Source of the DNA: Lycorma delicatula
Lineage: Eukaryota; Arthropoda; Insecta; Hemiptera; Fulgoridae
DNA: 64,000 bases
Direction: 5' to 3'
Assembly (NCBI RefSeq): GCF_047948215.1
Contig: NC_134455.1
Span: 308,096,147-308,160,146, forward strand
A program made the position numbers and the translations under genes. Each line of letters begins with the position of its first letter. The stretch's first letter is position 1. Below are positions 23,172 to 36,059 of this stretch, piece by piece. Under the pieces are notes generated by a model. That model saw only the letters and a program-made list of their open reading frames with translations. It was not told the DNA's origin and searched no databases.

Positions 23172-26100
23172 AAGTAACTCTTTATTGTAATATTATACAT
23201 GTTATAAAAATTTTCCTAATGAAAAAAAATTAAATAATTATAAATATGAATAAATGAAAAGAAAATACGAATTTTTTAATGAATTAATAATCATTAAGAT
23301 AAATATTATTTTAACCCTGAGAAAAAACGACTGAAAAGTTGCTACATCTCGTAGCAAAATTAGCAAAGGAAAGTTTGGTTATAACCACAGCAAACGTTTT
23401 ATCAAGGAAGTAAATTACTACTTTTATAAAATTTTATAGAAAAATAGTTTCTCCCTAATTTAAAAGCGTGGAAATAAAATACCAAAATAGGGTTTTGGTG
23501 AAGCTGCAGTTTTCATTTTCGTACTTAAAACTGGCACTTTGAAACATTTTATGAAATCACCAATTAACAGTTCGGGAAAGGCAGCAGCAACATATTGACA
23601 GTATTAAAATTACAAACCGAATCGATTCCAGACTGCAGTAATAACTAATAAAAATAACTGACCAGGGAATGATCAGTAGTTTTATTCGCGTAGTGAAAAT
23701 TCAGCACGGCCTAACGCCAAGCAGAATTTTATAGGTAATAATCTACATTTAAATATTTCTGAATGACCTAAATACAGTGCCACAGTTTTGCATTCGAGGG
23801 AAAATTTTTCCCACGAATTTTATTATGAAAATGTTTAAGGATTCATGAATACAGTAAACCATGAATAACTCTTCTAGAACATAATTCTTAAGTCTGGCTA
23901 AGAGGATGAGAAATATGACAAGTATTTTATACATTTGTAATCTAATTCCCAGAAAACAATTATAAACAAATAAATTGTTCATACGAGCACATACTTATTG
24001 ATCTATTATTATTTACCTCAATGACAAACCTAAGTAACTGAATAAAAACAATATTGTTTTATTAAATTAATGAAATGTATAAGGAACCATATTTATTATT
24101 ATTATTATTTTTTTAATTATATACGAACAACTGAATTAATTCTCAAAAAGGAGTGTATGTATTTAGGGTGAATGTATGTTTGTTCCACGGTAGCAGCTCA
24201 ATAGCTGAACCGATATATATATATGACCCCGCGCTGGAATCCTTACGTTACCGGGAGTATCGGAGGCTATATATATATATTATATGTTTAAATAGATTTA
24301 AAAAATTTGAAAAAATTATACTTTACACAAAATCTTCACCCGGACGCTCTTTAATTATCCTATGTTTGTCAGCAATGTTTTTTTGGCAGTCGTGCTTTTT
24401 AGTTTGTAATATTTTTCTATTGTACACAAATACACATCTTATAACTCGATAAATTCGATGCACTTGATTAGTGTGCAAGCAACAAATGTTACATAACTTC
24501 GCTATTTCTTATTGGTAATAAAAATATAAATTTATTATTTTACGGATCGAGCAGTCATTGCACAATATGTGTTACACTTTGGTACGAAGATAAGAAACTT
24601 CAAAAACTAATAAATTTAATAATAAGTTTTTAATATAACTTTTAGATTACTTTAAAACTTTTTTTATCAGATTGTGAATATCACTTTGAAATAATTTATA
24701 TATAAATAAAAACGTTTCACCGACGTTTGGAATTATCAAAAATTTGTATTGAGGGATAAATAATTACACGCAAAATTATAATACGCAGAACCAAAATGTA
24801 ATTAAATAAATAAAAACATAAATATTTTTTCAATAGAATAGGCTGCTACACAGACACTAAACACGTATTTTATGGCACAAAAGCGTATTCTGGTACGAAT
24901 GGCACTAATCGAGGTTGCACTTTTTGAAATTAATGATGTCAATTATAAAATATGTAGCTGTAATAGAATATGTGGATGGAAACAAACATCTATACAGACT
25001 CCACGCCTGTACTAATTACATTTTTTTGTTTATACATGTACATATTCATAAATAAATAATATTATTATTATTAATATATATATATATATATATATTAATA
25101 ATAATATTCCTTGTCAAATGACGTGATAAGAGAAAAAATATAACGCTAAAACGGAAAGTACAAAATTTATTCCCTCTTTTAAAGATCAAGTAGAAAACTA
25201 CTTTATCTTAATGTCTTTATTTATTTATATTTTTCCAAAATAAATAATTTAAAAATTAGATAATCAACCATACAAAGTTACAAAAATTAGTACAATAGCT
25301 ATCGTATGATTATCATAAGATGTATTAAGGTATCATAAAAAGTAGAAAAATGTCTAAAAGAAAGATGTTCTGGGTTATACATGTACAAAACAATAATTTA
25401 AAAAAAACTGTTAATACACCATTTAATAAAATTAAATATTAAAATAATATTTCCTGTCTGATAACATTCGCTTGAAAAAAATGTGGAACGTGTTTGAAGT
25501 CGATAATTTGAAGCAATAGAAAATCGAGTAATACTCTTATTTTCCGTGTTAGGGTTGTAATATTCTTCAAATATGCGGTAAAATTTGAAAACTTTTCCAT
25601 ATAAGAATTAATTTAAAGAAAAATTATTTTAAAATGTAAATCAGTCGGTTGAAAAAGTGTAATTTTATAACAATTTAGAGAAACGTTTTTTGTAAGACTA
25701 ATGATATGACTTTTTATTTTTCCTATGACACAATTTTTTGATAGCTAATATTTTTTCTTACAAGTAGAAACAGTATACGTAATGTATTGATTTTCCTAGA
25801 TACTTTTTTTTACCAACTTTTCGGAGAGAAGTACAGCATTACTTTCGTTCAGATGGAGGAAATGGGGGATGAAAATTAATTTTCTTTACGTTTAAAGGTA
25901 CGAAGAGTACAAAAATACCATTCACTTAAATTATGATTCCTTATATATTTATTTATGTATTTTTTTGTTTTTACTTTTACTTAAAACATTTTGTGACTCA
26001 AAAATCTCCAAAACTACTACATAAATTTCATTTAAATTTAGGTATGCTGTATTTGAAGTTGTCCATGTAACAATTTGATGGAGATTGGTTTAGTCATTCT

Positions 26101-26537
26101 TAAGTTACGCTAAATTTAAGTTCGAAAACATCTGAGCGGGACAAGTTAGAAGCGTGGTCCGTTACGATGCTGCAAGTTTGAACGTTGACGTTACTTTTTA
26201 TAATTTTTTTAAATATTTACCAATAGATAATAGTACAAGATTGTTAATTTACTAAAGCAAAATTAAATTTTTTTTTTAATTTTAATCTAAGGTAACGTAA
26301 AGTCGGTCTTCTTGCGCAGAACTGCGTAAGAATTTTTTAAATGTGTTAATTCACAGTATGCAACACAGGATTCTAACATGTGTAAAGTTCCTGTAATACA
26401 TGTAACACTAATAGAGATTGCTTTCTCTGAAACTAATGATTTTAGTTATACAATGGCTGTAGTAATAAAATGGTGTTATTAGAGTTGAATATCACCCGCA
26501 ATTCAGTATAATTGACCTGCTATATACAATAGCGTAC
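23172..26537. other. AT-rich noncoding DNA
   Basis: No supported gene. It includes a near-palindrome of (ATT)n/(TA)n at about 25056-25108, and a repeat-like block at about 24165-24290 with two TA tracts around GACCCCGCGCTGGAATCC. A segment near 24900-24980 resembles one near 26405-26475 (shared CACTAAT.GAG.TTGC), suggesting an old dispersed repeat. Confidence 0.55.
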
Positions 26538-26691
26538 TCAGCTCAGTGTAAAAGAAACTGGAACCACTTCATCCTCAGACTCCTTAGTAAGTGTGGCAGG
26601 GAACATTTCATTCCTGGGAAAGTCTAAACCATTGTTTTTGGAGTGACTTTGTCTCTTGTCAAGTCTCCTATGAACAGTAAGGTTATGGCAC
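26538..26691 (-). CDS. Candidate terminal exon of an unidentified gene
   Basis: A minus-strand frame open from 26735 to a TGA at 26538-26540 encodes NLTVHRRLDKRQSHSKNN and then GLDFPRNEMFPATLTKE, SEDEVVPVSFTLS, stop. The composition (charged, Pro- and Ser-containing) differs from chance AT-rich frames. A possible acceptor, TAAATATTAG, precedes base 26691, but its pyrimidine tract is poor. No start codon lies in the frame, so it would be a last exon. No family is recognised and no poly(A) signal was verified. It may also be a transposon fossil. Confidence 0.25.
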
Positions 26692-26735
26692 CTAATATTT
26701 AAACTAATACTATGCAGAGTGAAATTTTTATTAGT

Positions 26736-27567
26736 TCAATTAAAACGTTTAGCATCTTTCCTTAACTCCCAATTTTAAGAGATTTTCTAAATACTTTTCA
26801 ATTTTCACGAACATTTTATAACTGTAGCTTACAACCATACAATTTGTCTAACAAACAAACTTATTTAAAAGTAACCAATATTTTAATGTTTTTTTTTTAA
26901 CTAAAGCAACACTCAGAAATTCAAAGCCCCTGAAGAAGAGTCTTTTTCTTGCACTTTATTCGCTATATTTCCATTTCCAAACCTTAAAACGAACCTTTAT
27001 TATATAAAACATGATAAAATAAATTTCGAAAAGTTTAGCTTTTAATGAAATCTTATTACATTACCAGAAAAATCTGAAGAAAAAAATCTGAGTAAAATCA
27101 TAATAAAAAATTAAGTTAATATGATTTTGTCTTTTGCAAAACTGCCCGTACAATTTTAATTTTATGTAATTTTTAACTGAAAAAATGGTCTTTATTGGTC
27201 AGAATTATGTAATATCATCAGTAACACAAGATTTGTCTTCGTTAAAACCGTATGGTAAAAATTCTTTTAATTTAGCCACCACAAAGCTCTCATTTGTTTC
27301 AAAATTATAACTTTTTTTTATTCAAATAAAAATTGATTTTATTTACCTTTTTTGTTGAAAAAAAGGGAATATCTAAAAGGATGGGTAGGGTTTAAAATTT
27401 AAATAAAGGAGTAATTTAAAATTTAGTTTTTCCAAATTACAAAACATTTAAACAAAATAAGTTAATCTACGTTCACTTTAACACAAATCGGAAAGTTAAC
27501 CTCAATATATTTGTAGGACAATAAACAATCGTTTATTGAGCTACCTTAAGTAACTTAATACAAGGGC
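26736..27567. other. AT-rich noncoding DNA
   Basis: No gene or recognisable repeat seen. Confidence 0.6.
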
Positions 27568-27580
27568 AGATCACATTTTC

Positions 27581-27727
27581 AAACCACTGGGTTGGTCTAG
27601 TTGTGAACACGTCTGAACTGAGAATGTACAAGACTACACTTGATTCACACTCATACACATCATCCTCATTCATACTCTGAAGTATTATCTAAACGGTAGT
27701 TACCAGAGGCTAAACAGGAAAAAAGAA
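27581..27727 (+). repeat. SINE family 1 with large internal deletion
   Basis: The head AACCACTGGGTTGGTCTAG and A box are followed at once by the distal body (GAACTGAGAATGTACAAGAC) and the tail ending GCTAAACAGGAAAAAAG. The B box and central body are missing. Flanking 13-base duplications AGATCACATTTTC at 27568-27580 and 27728-27740 show that this deleted form is the copy that inserted, or that the deletion came later inside an intact insertion. Confidence 0.85.
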
Positions 27728-27740
27728 GATCACATTTTCG

Positions 27741-29032
27741 AAAGTTTTACTTTATTTTTGAATTTTATTTATATTTTAGAATTTTGTAAGTTCCTTTTGT
27801 ATTTTTGCATTTTCTATAACAAAATAAGGGATAAATATGATACACATCTGATATAATATTGATTGCTGACATAAAATGTTTATTAAAACCTAATTAATGG
27901 CGTAAAAATATACTGTAGTATAAATATCAAGCAACATACGATTAAATAACAACTGAAAATTGATTTCATCCTCGGTAGAAGTAAATTTCTGTTAGAGCTA
28001 CATGTAGTTAAATTACACAGGAGGATGGATTTCTTTTATTTTTTTATCCTGAGAATAAAAATAACAGTAATAATTTGGTAATAACAATTATTAGGATTTT
28101 TAAAATCGTTACATAATGAATTTCTTAAAAATCAAAATAACATATTTACGTTCGTACAATAAATCAGTCGTGAAAACCGACTTAAAAAGAATTTAACTTG
28201 AAAAGCCGAGCTAATATTTATAATTTGTTAAATTCTTCTTTAAATTTCGACTTTTATAAATCGATGTAAAATTTAAAAACAATTCAGACAACTTAACTGC
28301 AGTTAATTTGGTGGCAAATTTTATGAAGTTTTAAAAATTCGAATTTTATAGAAGAATTAAAAAATAATTTTACAATTTATAAAAAAGAGTTGATTACAAG
28401 TTACTAACATTTAGTGCGGTTTCATTTGGTAAATTCAGTTTTACATTGTTTTAACGTTTATATTTCATTGAAATATATATATATATGTATTAAAAAAAGT
28501 GTTGTTGAAATAAAAACTGTTAGTAAGAACATAAACGTGAAAGAAATGCGTCTTGATAAAACTAAGTTATGGAATGCAGTAAAAATATGAAAAAAATTAA
28601 AACAATCTGGAATAAGGATACTATTTTTTATCCAAAGATGTCCTATTAATTTGAATATCAGAATGACAAATCGGAGTGTGTATACATTACAATACTAAGC
28701 GATGCGGACAAAGAATTTTCAAATAATTTATATAAACTATTTATTTTTACTTTAAAAATGTGTTCACAAATGTTGTCTACAAAAACGTAGATAGAACCAC
28801 CATAGGAAATCTTCTACAAAATAAAAGAAAGAATCATTAAAATTAATTCATTGGTAAAAGTTGAACCATTGAGCACACATTAAAATATATGTATATGTAA
28901 TAAAGGGTTGAAACCCTTTTTTAAAGTTGAAAAAATAGGCTACTTTTATTTACAAATTAAAATAAAGTTCTAAAATAGCACAAAAATATTTAAAAATTCT
29001 AAAATAAGAGATAAATACTCATATCGCGTTAT
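27741..29032. other. AT-rich noncoding DNA
   Basis: No gene or recognisable repeat seen apart from a short (TA)n tract near 28471-28485. Confidence 0.6.
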
Positions 29033-29280
29033 TAACGCGACGGTGATGAAGCATGGGGCCCTGGATCTCCCACAGTTGAAGGCAAATTCCGGGACTGCGT
29101 AATGCTTAACTGCGGGTCCGGCCCCTGGTGTGGTGTTGGTGAGGTAGAGGTTTAGTCGGTAGGGCGCAGGTATACATACGCACTTTACATCTAGTGGAAC
29201 CTGTTAGGAAGTTCGACACTCAGTTCGTAAATGGCATTCCTCCCCTCACCAGGATAATGAAAAAAAAAAGAAAAGAAAAC
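29033..29280 (+). mobile_element. Retrotransposon 3' tail, probably R1-like
   Basis: A GC-rich island in AT-rich DNA. It begins GGTGATGAAGCATGGGGCCC, comparable to GGTGATGAAGTGCAGGGACTC at the end of the coding region of the 13-16 kb element. It ends GATAATGAAAAAAAAAAG followed by A-rich sequence. It is interpreted as a severely 5'-truncated insertion of a related element. No coding frame of useful length remains. Confidence 0.55.
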
Positions 29281-32200
29281 AACTTCACACATATGAGATG
29301 CGAGGTTTCCGAAACAGAATGAAGCGTTAAGATGCGAGTTATTCAAACACGACTCATTCATCCGATAGATATTTACATTTTTTTAAATTTTTTCAACATA
29401 TAAAAGAGCTTATTATTTTAATAGGATGTCTGATAAATTTCCACTCTGAATTAATAATATTTAAAAATAACTCTCCACATTATCCAATTGGTTTTACGAG
29501 CTTCAGGCCATTAAACCAAAATATGGAAAAACTATTTATCTTACTCTTTTCTACTTTTCAAAGTAGTCGTGAAATTAAAAAATAAATAATATCACAACAC
29601 AATGCAATACAGATACTTTGCCTAATACAACTAGAATTAACTTAAGAGTTTTCTAATGAATTCCCTTGAACAAATGCAGAAAAAACGAGGGAAATTAATT
29701 CTTTAAAGGTTAAAAAGTGTAAAAAATGTGAATACCTACGTATCTCAGATCAGGCAAATACGTTGTACCTTATGTTGAGTAAATGGTTTTAATAAAAACA
29801 GTCCTAGACAGATAAAAGGAAAGTAAAGAAAATGTTTTAAAGAAATGAAACATTACGAGAAAGGGAATAAAATATTAAAAAGAAAAAGATAAATCGAGTA
29901 AAAATAAGAGATGGAACATCGCTATTGTTAAGAAGCTGATTACAAATGGTAGAGAGGATATCCTATGATGATGTTAATAAAATAATATATAAAGGACAAA
30001 TTAAATTTAATTTAAATAATTACATTATATATAGTAGAATCTACCATTTAAATCGAAAAATTTAAGAAATAAATATCTTAGAATATTTTTTAGAAGTTTC
30101 GTAAAGAAAAAAGAATTAAATGTAAACAGCAAACCTAAAACAAAAATTAAAGACATAAGAAATTATAAAAATTAATCACAAAATTTGCCAATATTTTTTT
30201 TTCATGAAGAACTGAATTTTCATTCTTTGTAATGGGTGAATAACTTGTAAAATTAAATAAACGTTCGTCGTTCATTTGATAGGTTCAAAAATAAATAATT
30301 ATTTTTTCATTTGAAAAGAAGGACTTAATACAATATGAGCTCTTAATTCGAAAACATATGCTGGCAGGAAACAGTAAGTTAAAAAACAATATAACACATG
30401 TTTAAATGATTATAATTTCTTTTATAAGTACTTAACATCAGAAGACTCCACCCCCTTCCCGTTTCGTTCTCCAACCTTTTATTAATAAAAAAAGAAACTT
30501 ATTCCAATAACTGTGTAAGAATAATAATAATAATAATACAATAATTACAAGTAAAAACTTTTTATTTATTAACGACGAAAGAAAATCAATTATTTTACAT
30601 CATTCACACTTGTTTAAATTTCTCTATATTTTCAAATTAAACATTACAGAAACAACTTTTTCACGGTAATGCTCACAAACTACATTATAAAAATACTTGA
30701 CGTAAAATAAAACAAAGTTTAAAATCACACAAAACATAATAATTTTCCTGTTCTTAAAATTTTAATTTTTTCGTCGAAAAAATCAAATAATTACCATTAC
30801 CTTACTTAGAAAATTAAATTAAGTATTCAAAATAATTATATTTTATACTTAGAGAACTTTTAATTTTTTTTTAATTTAAAAATATTTAACTTTTTTTTAA
30901 TTTTAAATGTTTTTAGTTTTATTTTTAATTAACAATTCATACGCGTTTACAAAAAGCGTTGTTCGGATTTAAAAAAAAAAATCAACTCGCAAAAAACACA
31001 AAAGATAAGCCCTACCTTTATAAAAACAAGAAAACATGAAACAACTTTTTATCATTAATTGTGAGCTGTCCCTCAAAAAAATTATTATTTCTAACAAACC
31101 TTTTTTTAAGACATAAGTGAAAATTATTCTTTGAATATAAGAACTAAATTAGCTTTAATATCATTACGGTATAACAGTCACAATATCGTACAATAATTAC
31201 GACAAACAAAAATATCTTCTAATCATATATCAAGATAACCCAATATTTCGTAAAAAAAAATCCAAAAACTCATGTTAAAATCTTAGGAAAGTTCAAAATT
31301 TACTTTCATTATAATGCATATTTAGAAATCATCTTTTAAAATAAAATAAGATAAAAATTGTTTAACCTGTCTGAAAGAATTGAGGGAATCTAAATAAATC
31401 TCATGTTAATGTAAAATAAAATTAACATTTCTACAAAATTTAACAGTACGAGATAAAAAATACAAGAAAAAACTAAACTGAATTTTATTTATTTTATAAA
31501 ATCATAGATTAAATAAATTAAAAAGTCTCATGTCACCAGACAACGCACATGTTTGCAATTTTTTTCATCACGAACGTCTAAGATAATAAAAGAAGAATTG
31601 TTAATTAAACGGGTTAATTTGTATTGTTATTTTTATTATATTATTATTTTTTATTATACTGACCTTAAATAACGTTCCTTAAAGAAAAAAAAAAATTGCA
31701 AATTATTTTATAGGATGTAGAAGAATGATTTATTTATAATAAAGTTGTAGAATGATGAAAAATACAAATAATTTACAATTGTTGTAAGAATAAAACAACT
31801 TCATCTATACTTATTTTTAATTGGTTTGGAGTAAAAGAAAATCAAGAAGTTAACTTTATAGTAAGGAAAATTTTATTGTAGAATAATAATAAAATTCGAG
31901 GAATTAAAATTACAATGGAGGCAATTTTTTGTTTATTTTGTTTTAACTGAAACCAAAGAAGACTTGAAGGTTATATTAAATTACGAGTAATTTAAGTTAG
32001 GGATAATAAAACTGAAACTAAATAAAGATTTAAAAAGTTGTAAAGTGGAATAGGAAACAAAACAATGATTGATAGCAATTAAAGTAGGAGAAAACAATAT
32101 AAAGATTTCAGTTATTAAGTGACAAAATTAAGAAGAACGCACGTAGTTAAAAGAGATCTTAATCAAGATGACAACACACTTAATAATTTCGAATATATAT

Positions 32201-33165
32201 TATGGAAAATGTACATCAAAAATTAAAAACGGAAAAATGTGTAAAATCCAAAGGTTTTTATCAACTATAAAAGGAAACAATAAAAGCGTGAAGGCAAAAG
32301 AACAAAACTTCTGAAGCATATTATTACATGAGAAAGTAGAAAATTAAGTATCTTCGTAAAGAACAAAAGGAACTGAAAAATAACCAATTTTTTTGGATTT
32401 TGGGCTTTTTGGTCCAACGATGGCAATCAAAAGAGGAGGTGCACAACTAGATGTTACAACAGTCTTAAATCCAAAATTTCAACGTCCTACGGCTAATCGG
32501 TTTTGAGTTATGCGAGATATATACGTACGTACAGACGTCACGCCGAAACTAGCCAAAATGGATTCAGGGATGGTCAAAATGGATATTTCCGTTGAAATCT
32601 GAAAACCGAAATTTTTCGCGATCACAATACTTACTTTACCTCTTACAAGGAAGTAGAAATTAAGAATTATTGTATCAGATTAATTAAATATATAACCACC
32701 AAGATTTATTACATATTAAAAAAATCTGATATGGACACACATGATCCTTGTATGCCTATTAAATTACAAATATACATTTTTGCTGCATTTCATTTGAAAG
32801 TGAGATACGATCCTCCAATTTTTTTAATAAAGTGGACAGTTACACAATTGCTGAGATATTAGTTTTTATTAACATCAAATATTTATACAATTATTATTAA
32901 TTCAACAATCTTACATGAAATATTAGGATAGAGTAAAAGTCCCTTTATTACTCGTATTACTAAATCAGTATTATTCGTATCTTCGTGAGTTGCTGATTAA
33001 CAAGAGTTTAAGATTTCTGGTGTATCGTATAAATAAAAGATAATAATAATTAAACTATTCCGTTTAGGTCTGTATACTACTTTATACTGGTTATAAATGT
33101 TAATTTCGACCTTACAGTGTAAAATATTCAGTTTTATTATTGGATTATTTGGCGACTAATCAAAA
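29281..33165. other. AT-rich noncoding DNA
   Basis: No supported gene. It has an (AAT)n microsatellite near 30521-30540 and one copy of a dispersed repeat at 32394-32655 (listed separately). Confidence 0.6.
32394..32655 (+). repeat. Dispersed non-autonomous repeat, copy 1
   Basis: Shares long stretches with 34290-34562, including GGTGCACAACTA.ATGTTACA, TACGTACGTACAGA.GTCACG, CCGAAACTAGCCAAA and GAAATTTTTCGCGATCACAA. It ends in a degenerate form of the family's terminal hairpin. It has no coding capacity. Confidence 0.8.
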
Positions 33166-33811
33166 ATGAAAAAGTAACAATCATATGGGAAAAAGAGAGA
33201 TAACACGAAGAAACATATCTCAAAAAAATAAGAAGATGAATATGAAGAGGAAGGAAATGTTAAGAACAATGGAAGAATAAAAAAATTAAGAGATGATAAA
33301 TATAAAGCGGAAGAAAATGTTAAAACCAAAGAAAGAATAAAAAGGAAGGAACTGTTGCAAACAAAATAAAATAGACAGGAAGAAAATGTTCCAAACAAAG
33401 AAAGAATAAAAACTTTAAGAGAAGATGATAAATATAAACAGGAAGAAATGATTATGGCCAAGGAAATAATAAAAATATTAAGAAAGGATAAAGAATATAA
33501 AGAGAGAGAAAATTCGAAAACTAGACAACGTGTACAAAAATTAAGATCAGAAGAATTATATCAAACGAAACAGCGATTAAATTATTGACAACAAAAAACA
33601 AATAAACGAAATGATAATCAACTTAGGGAGAATATTATCCAACAATATCAGAGGCGTAATGAACTAAAAGATAAGAATTTTTTGCAATTTATTTAAGATC
33701 GGTAATGTATGGCCTCAGTGTATATGTTGCTCTTGTGAGAGTCTATTTTTCAGTCACTCTGTAGTTAACTTTGGTATAGATAAAATTAAACAGAAATTCC
33801 AGAATAATTAA
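33166..33811 (+). pseudogene. Lys/Arg/Glu-rich repeat ORF, Helitron-like N-terminal region (tentative)
   Basis: A single plus-strand frame from an ATG at 33166 runs to about 33690 with only about five stops, although the sequence is very AT-rich. It encodes about 21-residue repeats of the type YKAEENVKTKERIKR, KYKQEEMIMAKEIIK and EYKERENSKTRQRVQKLR. A one-base shift then gives GNVWPQCICCSCESLFF and SHSVVNFGIDKIKQKF, ending at 33809-33811. A basic repeat region followed by a CxxC..CxxLxF..xVxxF block is the arrangement I recall upstream of the Rep/helicase of insect Helitron proteins. The family call rests on that pattern only; no Rep or helicase motif follows. Confidence 0.45.
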
Positions 33812-34182
33812 ATTAGATTAAACAGAAATTAAACTAGAAAATCAAATATTAAATAATCAGAAGTTTCACCAAATATACTACGTACACACATATGTAATAA
33901 TACCTATTAAATTACATATACACATTTTTAAAAGTACATAAAATTTTATTTCACTAATAACTTATGATTTTTTTTATATTTTTTTTATTTTTTATTGTTA
34001 CTATTGAATTATTAGTTATTGTAAAAGTTTATTACAATCATGGGTTAATAATTATTAATAAATCAATATATTTAAACTAAAAAAAGTTAAAGAAAAAATA
34101 AATAAAAATAAAGTAGATGATGCCGATTCAAACCGATGTGCTTTCCCTTTTACGATCCAAATATTTCATTAATTAAAATTTT
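33812..34182. other. AT-rich noncoding DNA
   Basis: No gene or recognisable repeat seen. Confidence 0.6.
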
Positions 34183-34562
34183 ATTTGGATATAACTCCGG
34201 AACTAATGCAAATAAGTACCACTTATGTATATCGTTGAAAAGCTCTCAATGAGGGCTTATTACTGCAGGTAAGAAAAAGTCCAAAGCTCAAATGTTTTGG
34301 AATTTTGGGATTTTTTGGACACTTTTGGTTCAGTCGATTGCAATCAAAAGGGAAGGTGCACAACTAAATGTTACAACAGTTCTAAATGCAAAATTTCAAA
34401 ATCCTAAGACTAATCGTTTTTAAGTTATGCGAGGTACATATATAAATACGTACGTACAGAAGTCACGCCGAAACTAGCCAAATTGGATGTTACCGTTGAA
34501 ATCTGAAAACCGAAATTTTTCGCGATCACAATACTTCCTTTACTTCGTACAAGGAAGTAAAA
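34183..34562 (+). repeat. Dispersed non-autonomous repeat, copy 2 (longer)
   Basis: The 3' part is the same repeat as 32394-32655. This copy extends further 5' (GATATAACTCCGGAACTAATG near 34189). Its 3' end carries a hairpin: ACTTCCTT at 34533-34540 and AAGGAAGT at 34551-34558, ten bases apart. A short hairpin close to the 3' end would fit a Helitron-type non-autonomous element, but the class is not established. Confidence 0.75.
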
Positions 34563-35867
34563 GGTATTTTTAACTAATATAAATAAAAGTTGTTTATTTG
34601 AGCTCTTATTATTTATATTCAAAATTTAAAAGCCTTTGAATCAATTAAACTAAAATTTGTAGAAAATTACTTTGACAGCTACGCTACTTTGTTCACTTCT
34701 GTACAACTAATACGTGGTGGTTTCTCTCTTAATAGAAAATTCAGTGGTCCACCTTGCTAATAGGTCATAGTATTCGATGAAAAAATACGAAAATTCATAA
34801 TTTTCAGTAAAAAGTAGAACACAAATACTTCAGCGATAAAAATAGAAACTACGTCAAATACTGAGAATATAATAAAACTTGTAGAAAATGAGATACTGTT
34901 CTACACCGACTTCAAAAAAGTACATCAAAGCAGGTTTCGTTTTAATATTTTTAGTTCAATTTTATTTAGCTGTTAAATTTCGATTCCATTTTTGTATAAC
35001 TACTCTATCCACTTAAAACAAAAAGGAATCGAAAAAATGATTACTATATATTTTTAGAAATATATATAACTTTGATTATTAAATTATCATCAATAAAATA
35101 TAAAAACTTTTATAATAAAAATAAATTTACGATCCTACCAATGATATATAAAAGCTTTATAATAACAAATTTTCATGGAACAGTTTTATACGTTACTTCA
35201 CGCTACGTTAACAAGGAAACAATGACAAATCATCAAAGTAACCATCATATCAATACGTATTTAAACATCGGTTTAAAGAGTCTTCAGTAATTGCTTTTTA
35301 CTTATCAATTCCGTTTAACCGTTTAACCGATACGCCTAACTTTATTTTATTAACGATATTAAAAATATGTTTTTCATTAAATATATATGATAAAAAAATT
35401 TTAATAGTTGGCGATATATGTAGAACTATAATACATTATTTACTGAATGTTATATCCTTTAAACATTCAAAAATAATTTATATCGATTTGCCATTTACTA
35501 ACCGATTTATATATAAATATTAATGAAACTTCAGTGCATATTATATAGCACATCAACCTTATCATAGCCTCCAAGTTAAGTCGCAAAGCTCATTTTACTT
35601 CTCAAAAATTAAGCGTAACCCTCTTCAGAGTTTTTTAAGCTATTTTTATAAAGCATAATTAAATTTAAAAGGAAAATATTGTTGAAATACAAATATTTTA
35701 ATCAATCTAAATTAAAGAATACAATCGTATCTACCCATCACCACTGGAAAATATGGGTGAACGGTTAATAGCTAAAATGGATACTTGTGCCATATAATTC
35801 ATAATTTTTAAGGTTACATTCCTTACGAAGGCTGAGTTTATCACCAAGTAATTCTTCAGTACTAATT

Positions 35868-36059
35868 GTCAAAGTTTAAAAAGTATAAACACAAATTATG
35901 CGCATAGTTTTACCTGTTTCGGCACTGCTAATAATAATAATAATAATAATACGTGAAGATGATAGTACCGCAACAGGATAATGTAGGTAGCAAAAATCCA
36001 GCCGCCGGTTCAGTAATCCATTCGAATTTTACGCGTATCTGAGCTTTTTAAACTTTGAC
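35868..36059. repeat. Short inverted-repeat element, MITE-like
   Basis: Perfect 16-base inverted arms, GTCAAAGTTTAAAAAG (35868-35883) and its complement CTTTTTAAACTTTGAC (36044-36059), extend imperfectly outward (ATTACTAG / AATTAGTA). They enclose about 160 bases that include an AAT microsatellite. There is no coding capacity. Confidence 0.5.

Noticed and set aside
33156..33461. Minus-strand hydrophobic 'membrane protein' frame
   Set aside because: It is the reverse complement of the Lys/Glu-rich plus-strand repeat frame; complements of AAA/GAA-rich codons give Phe/Leu/Ser-rich shadows.
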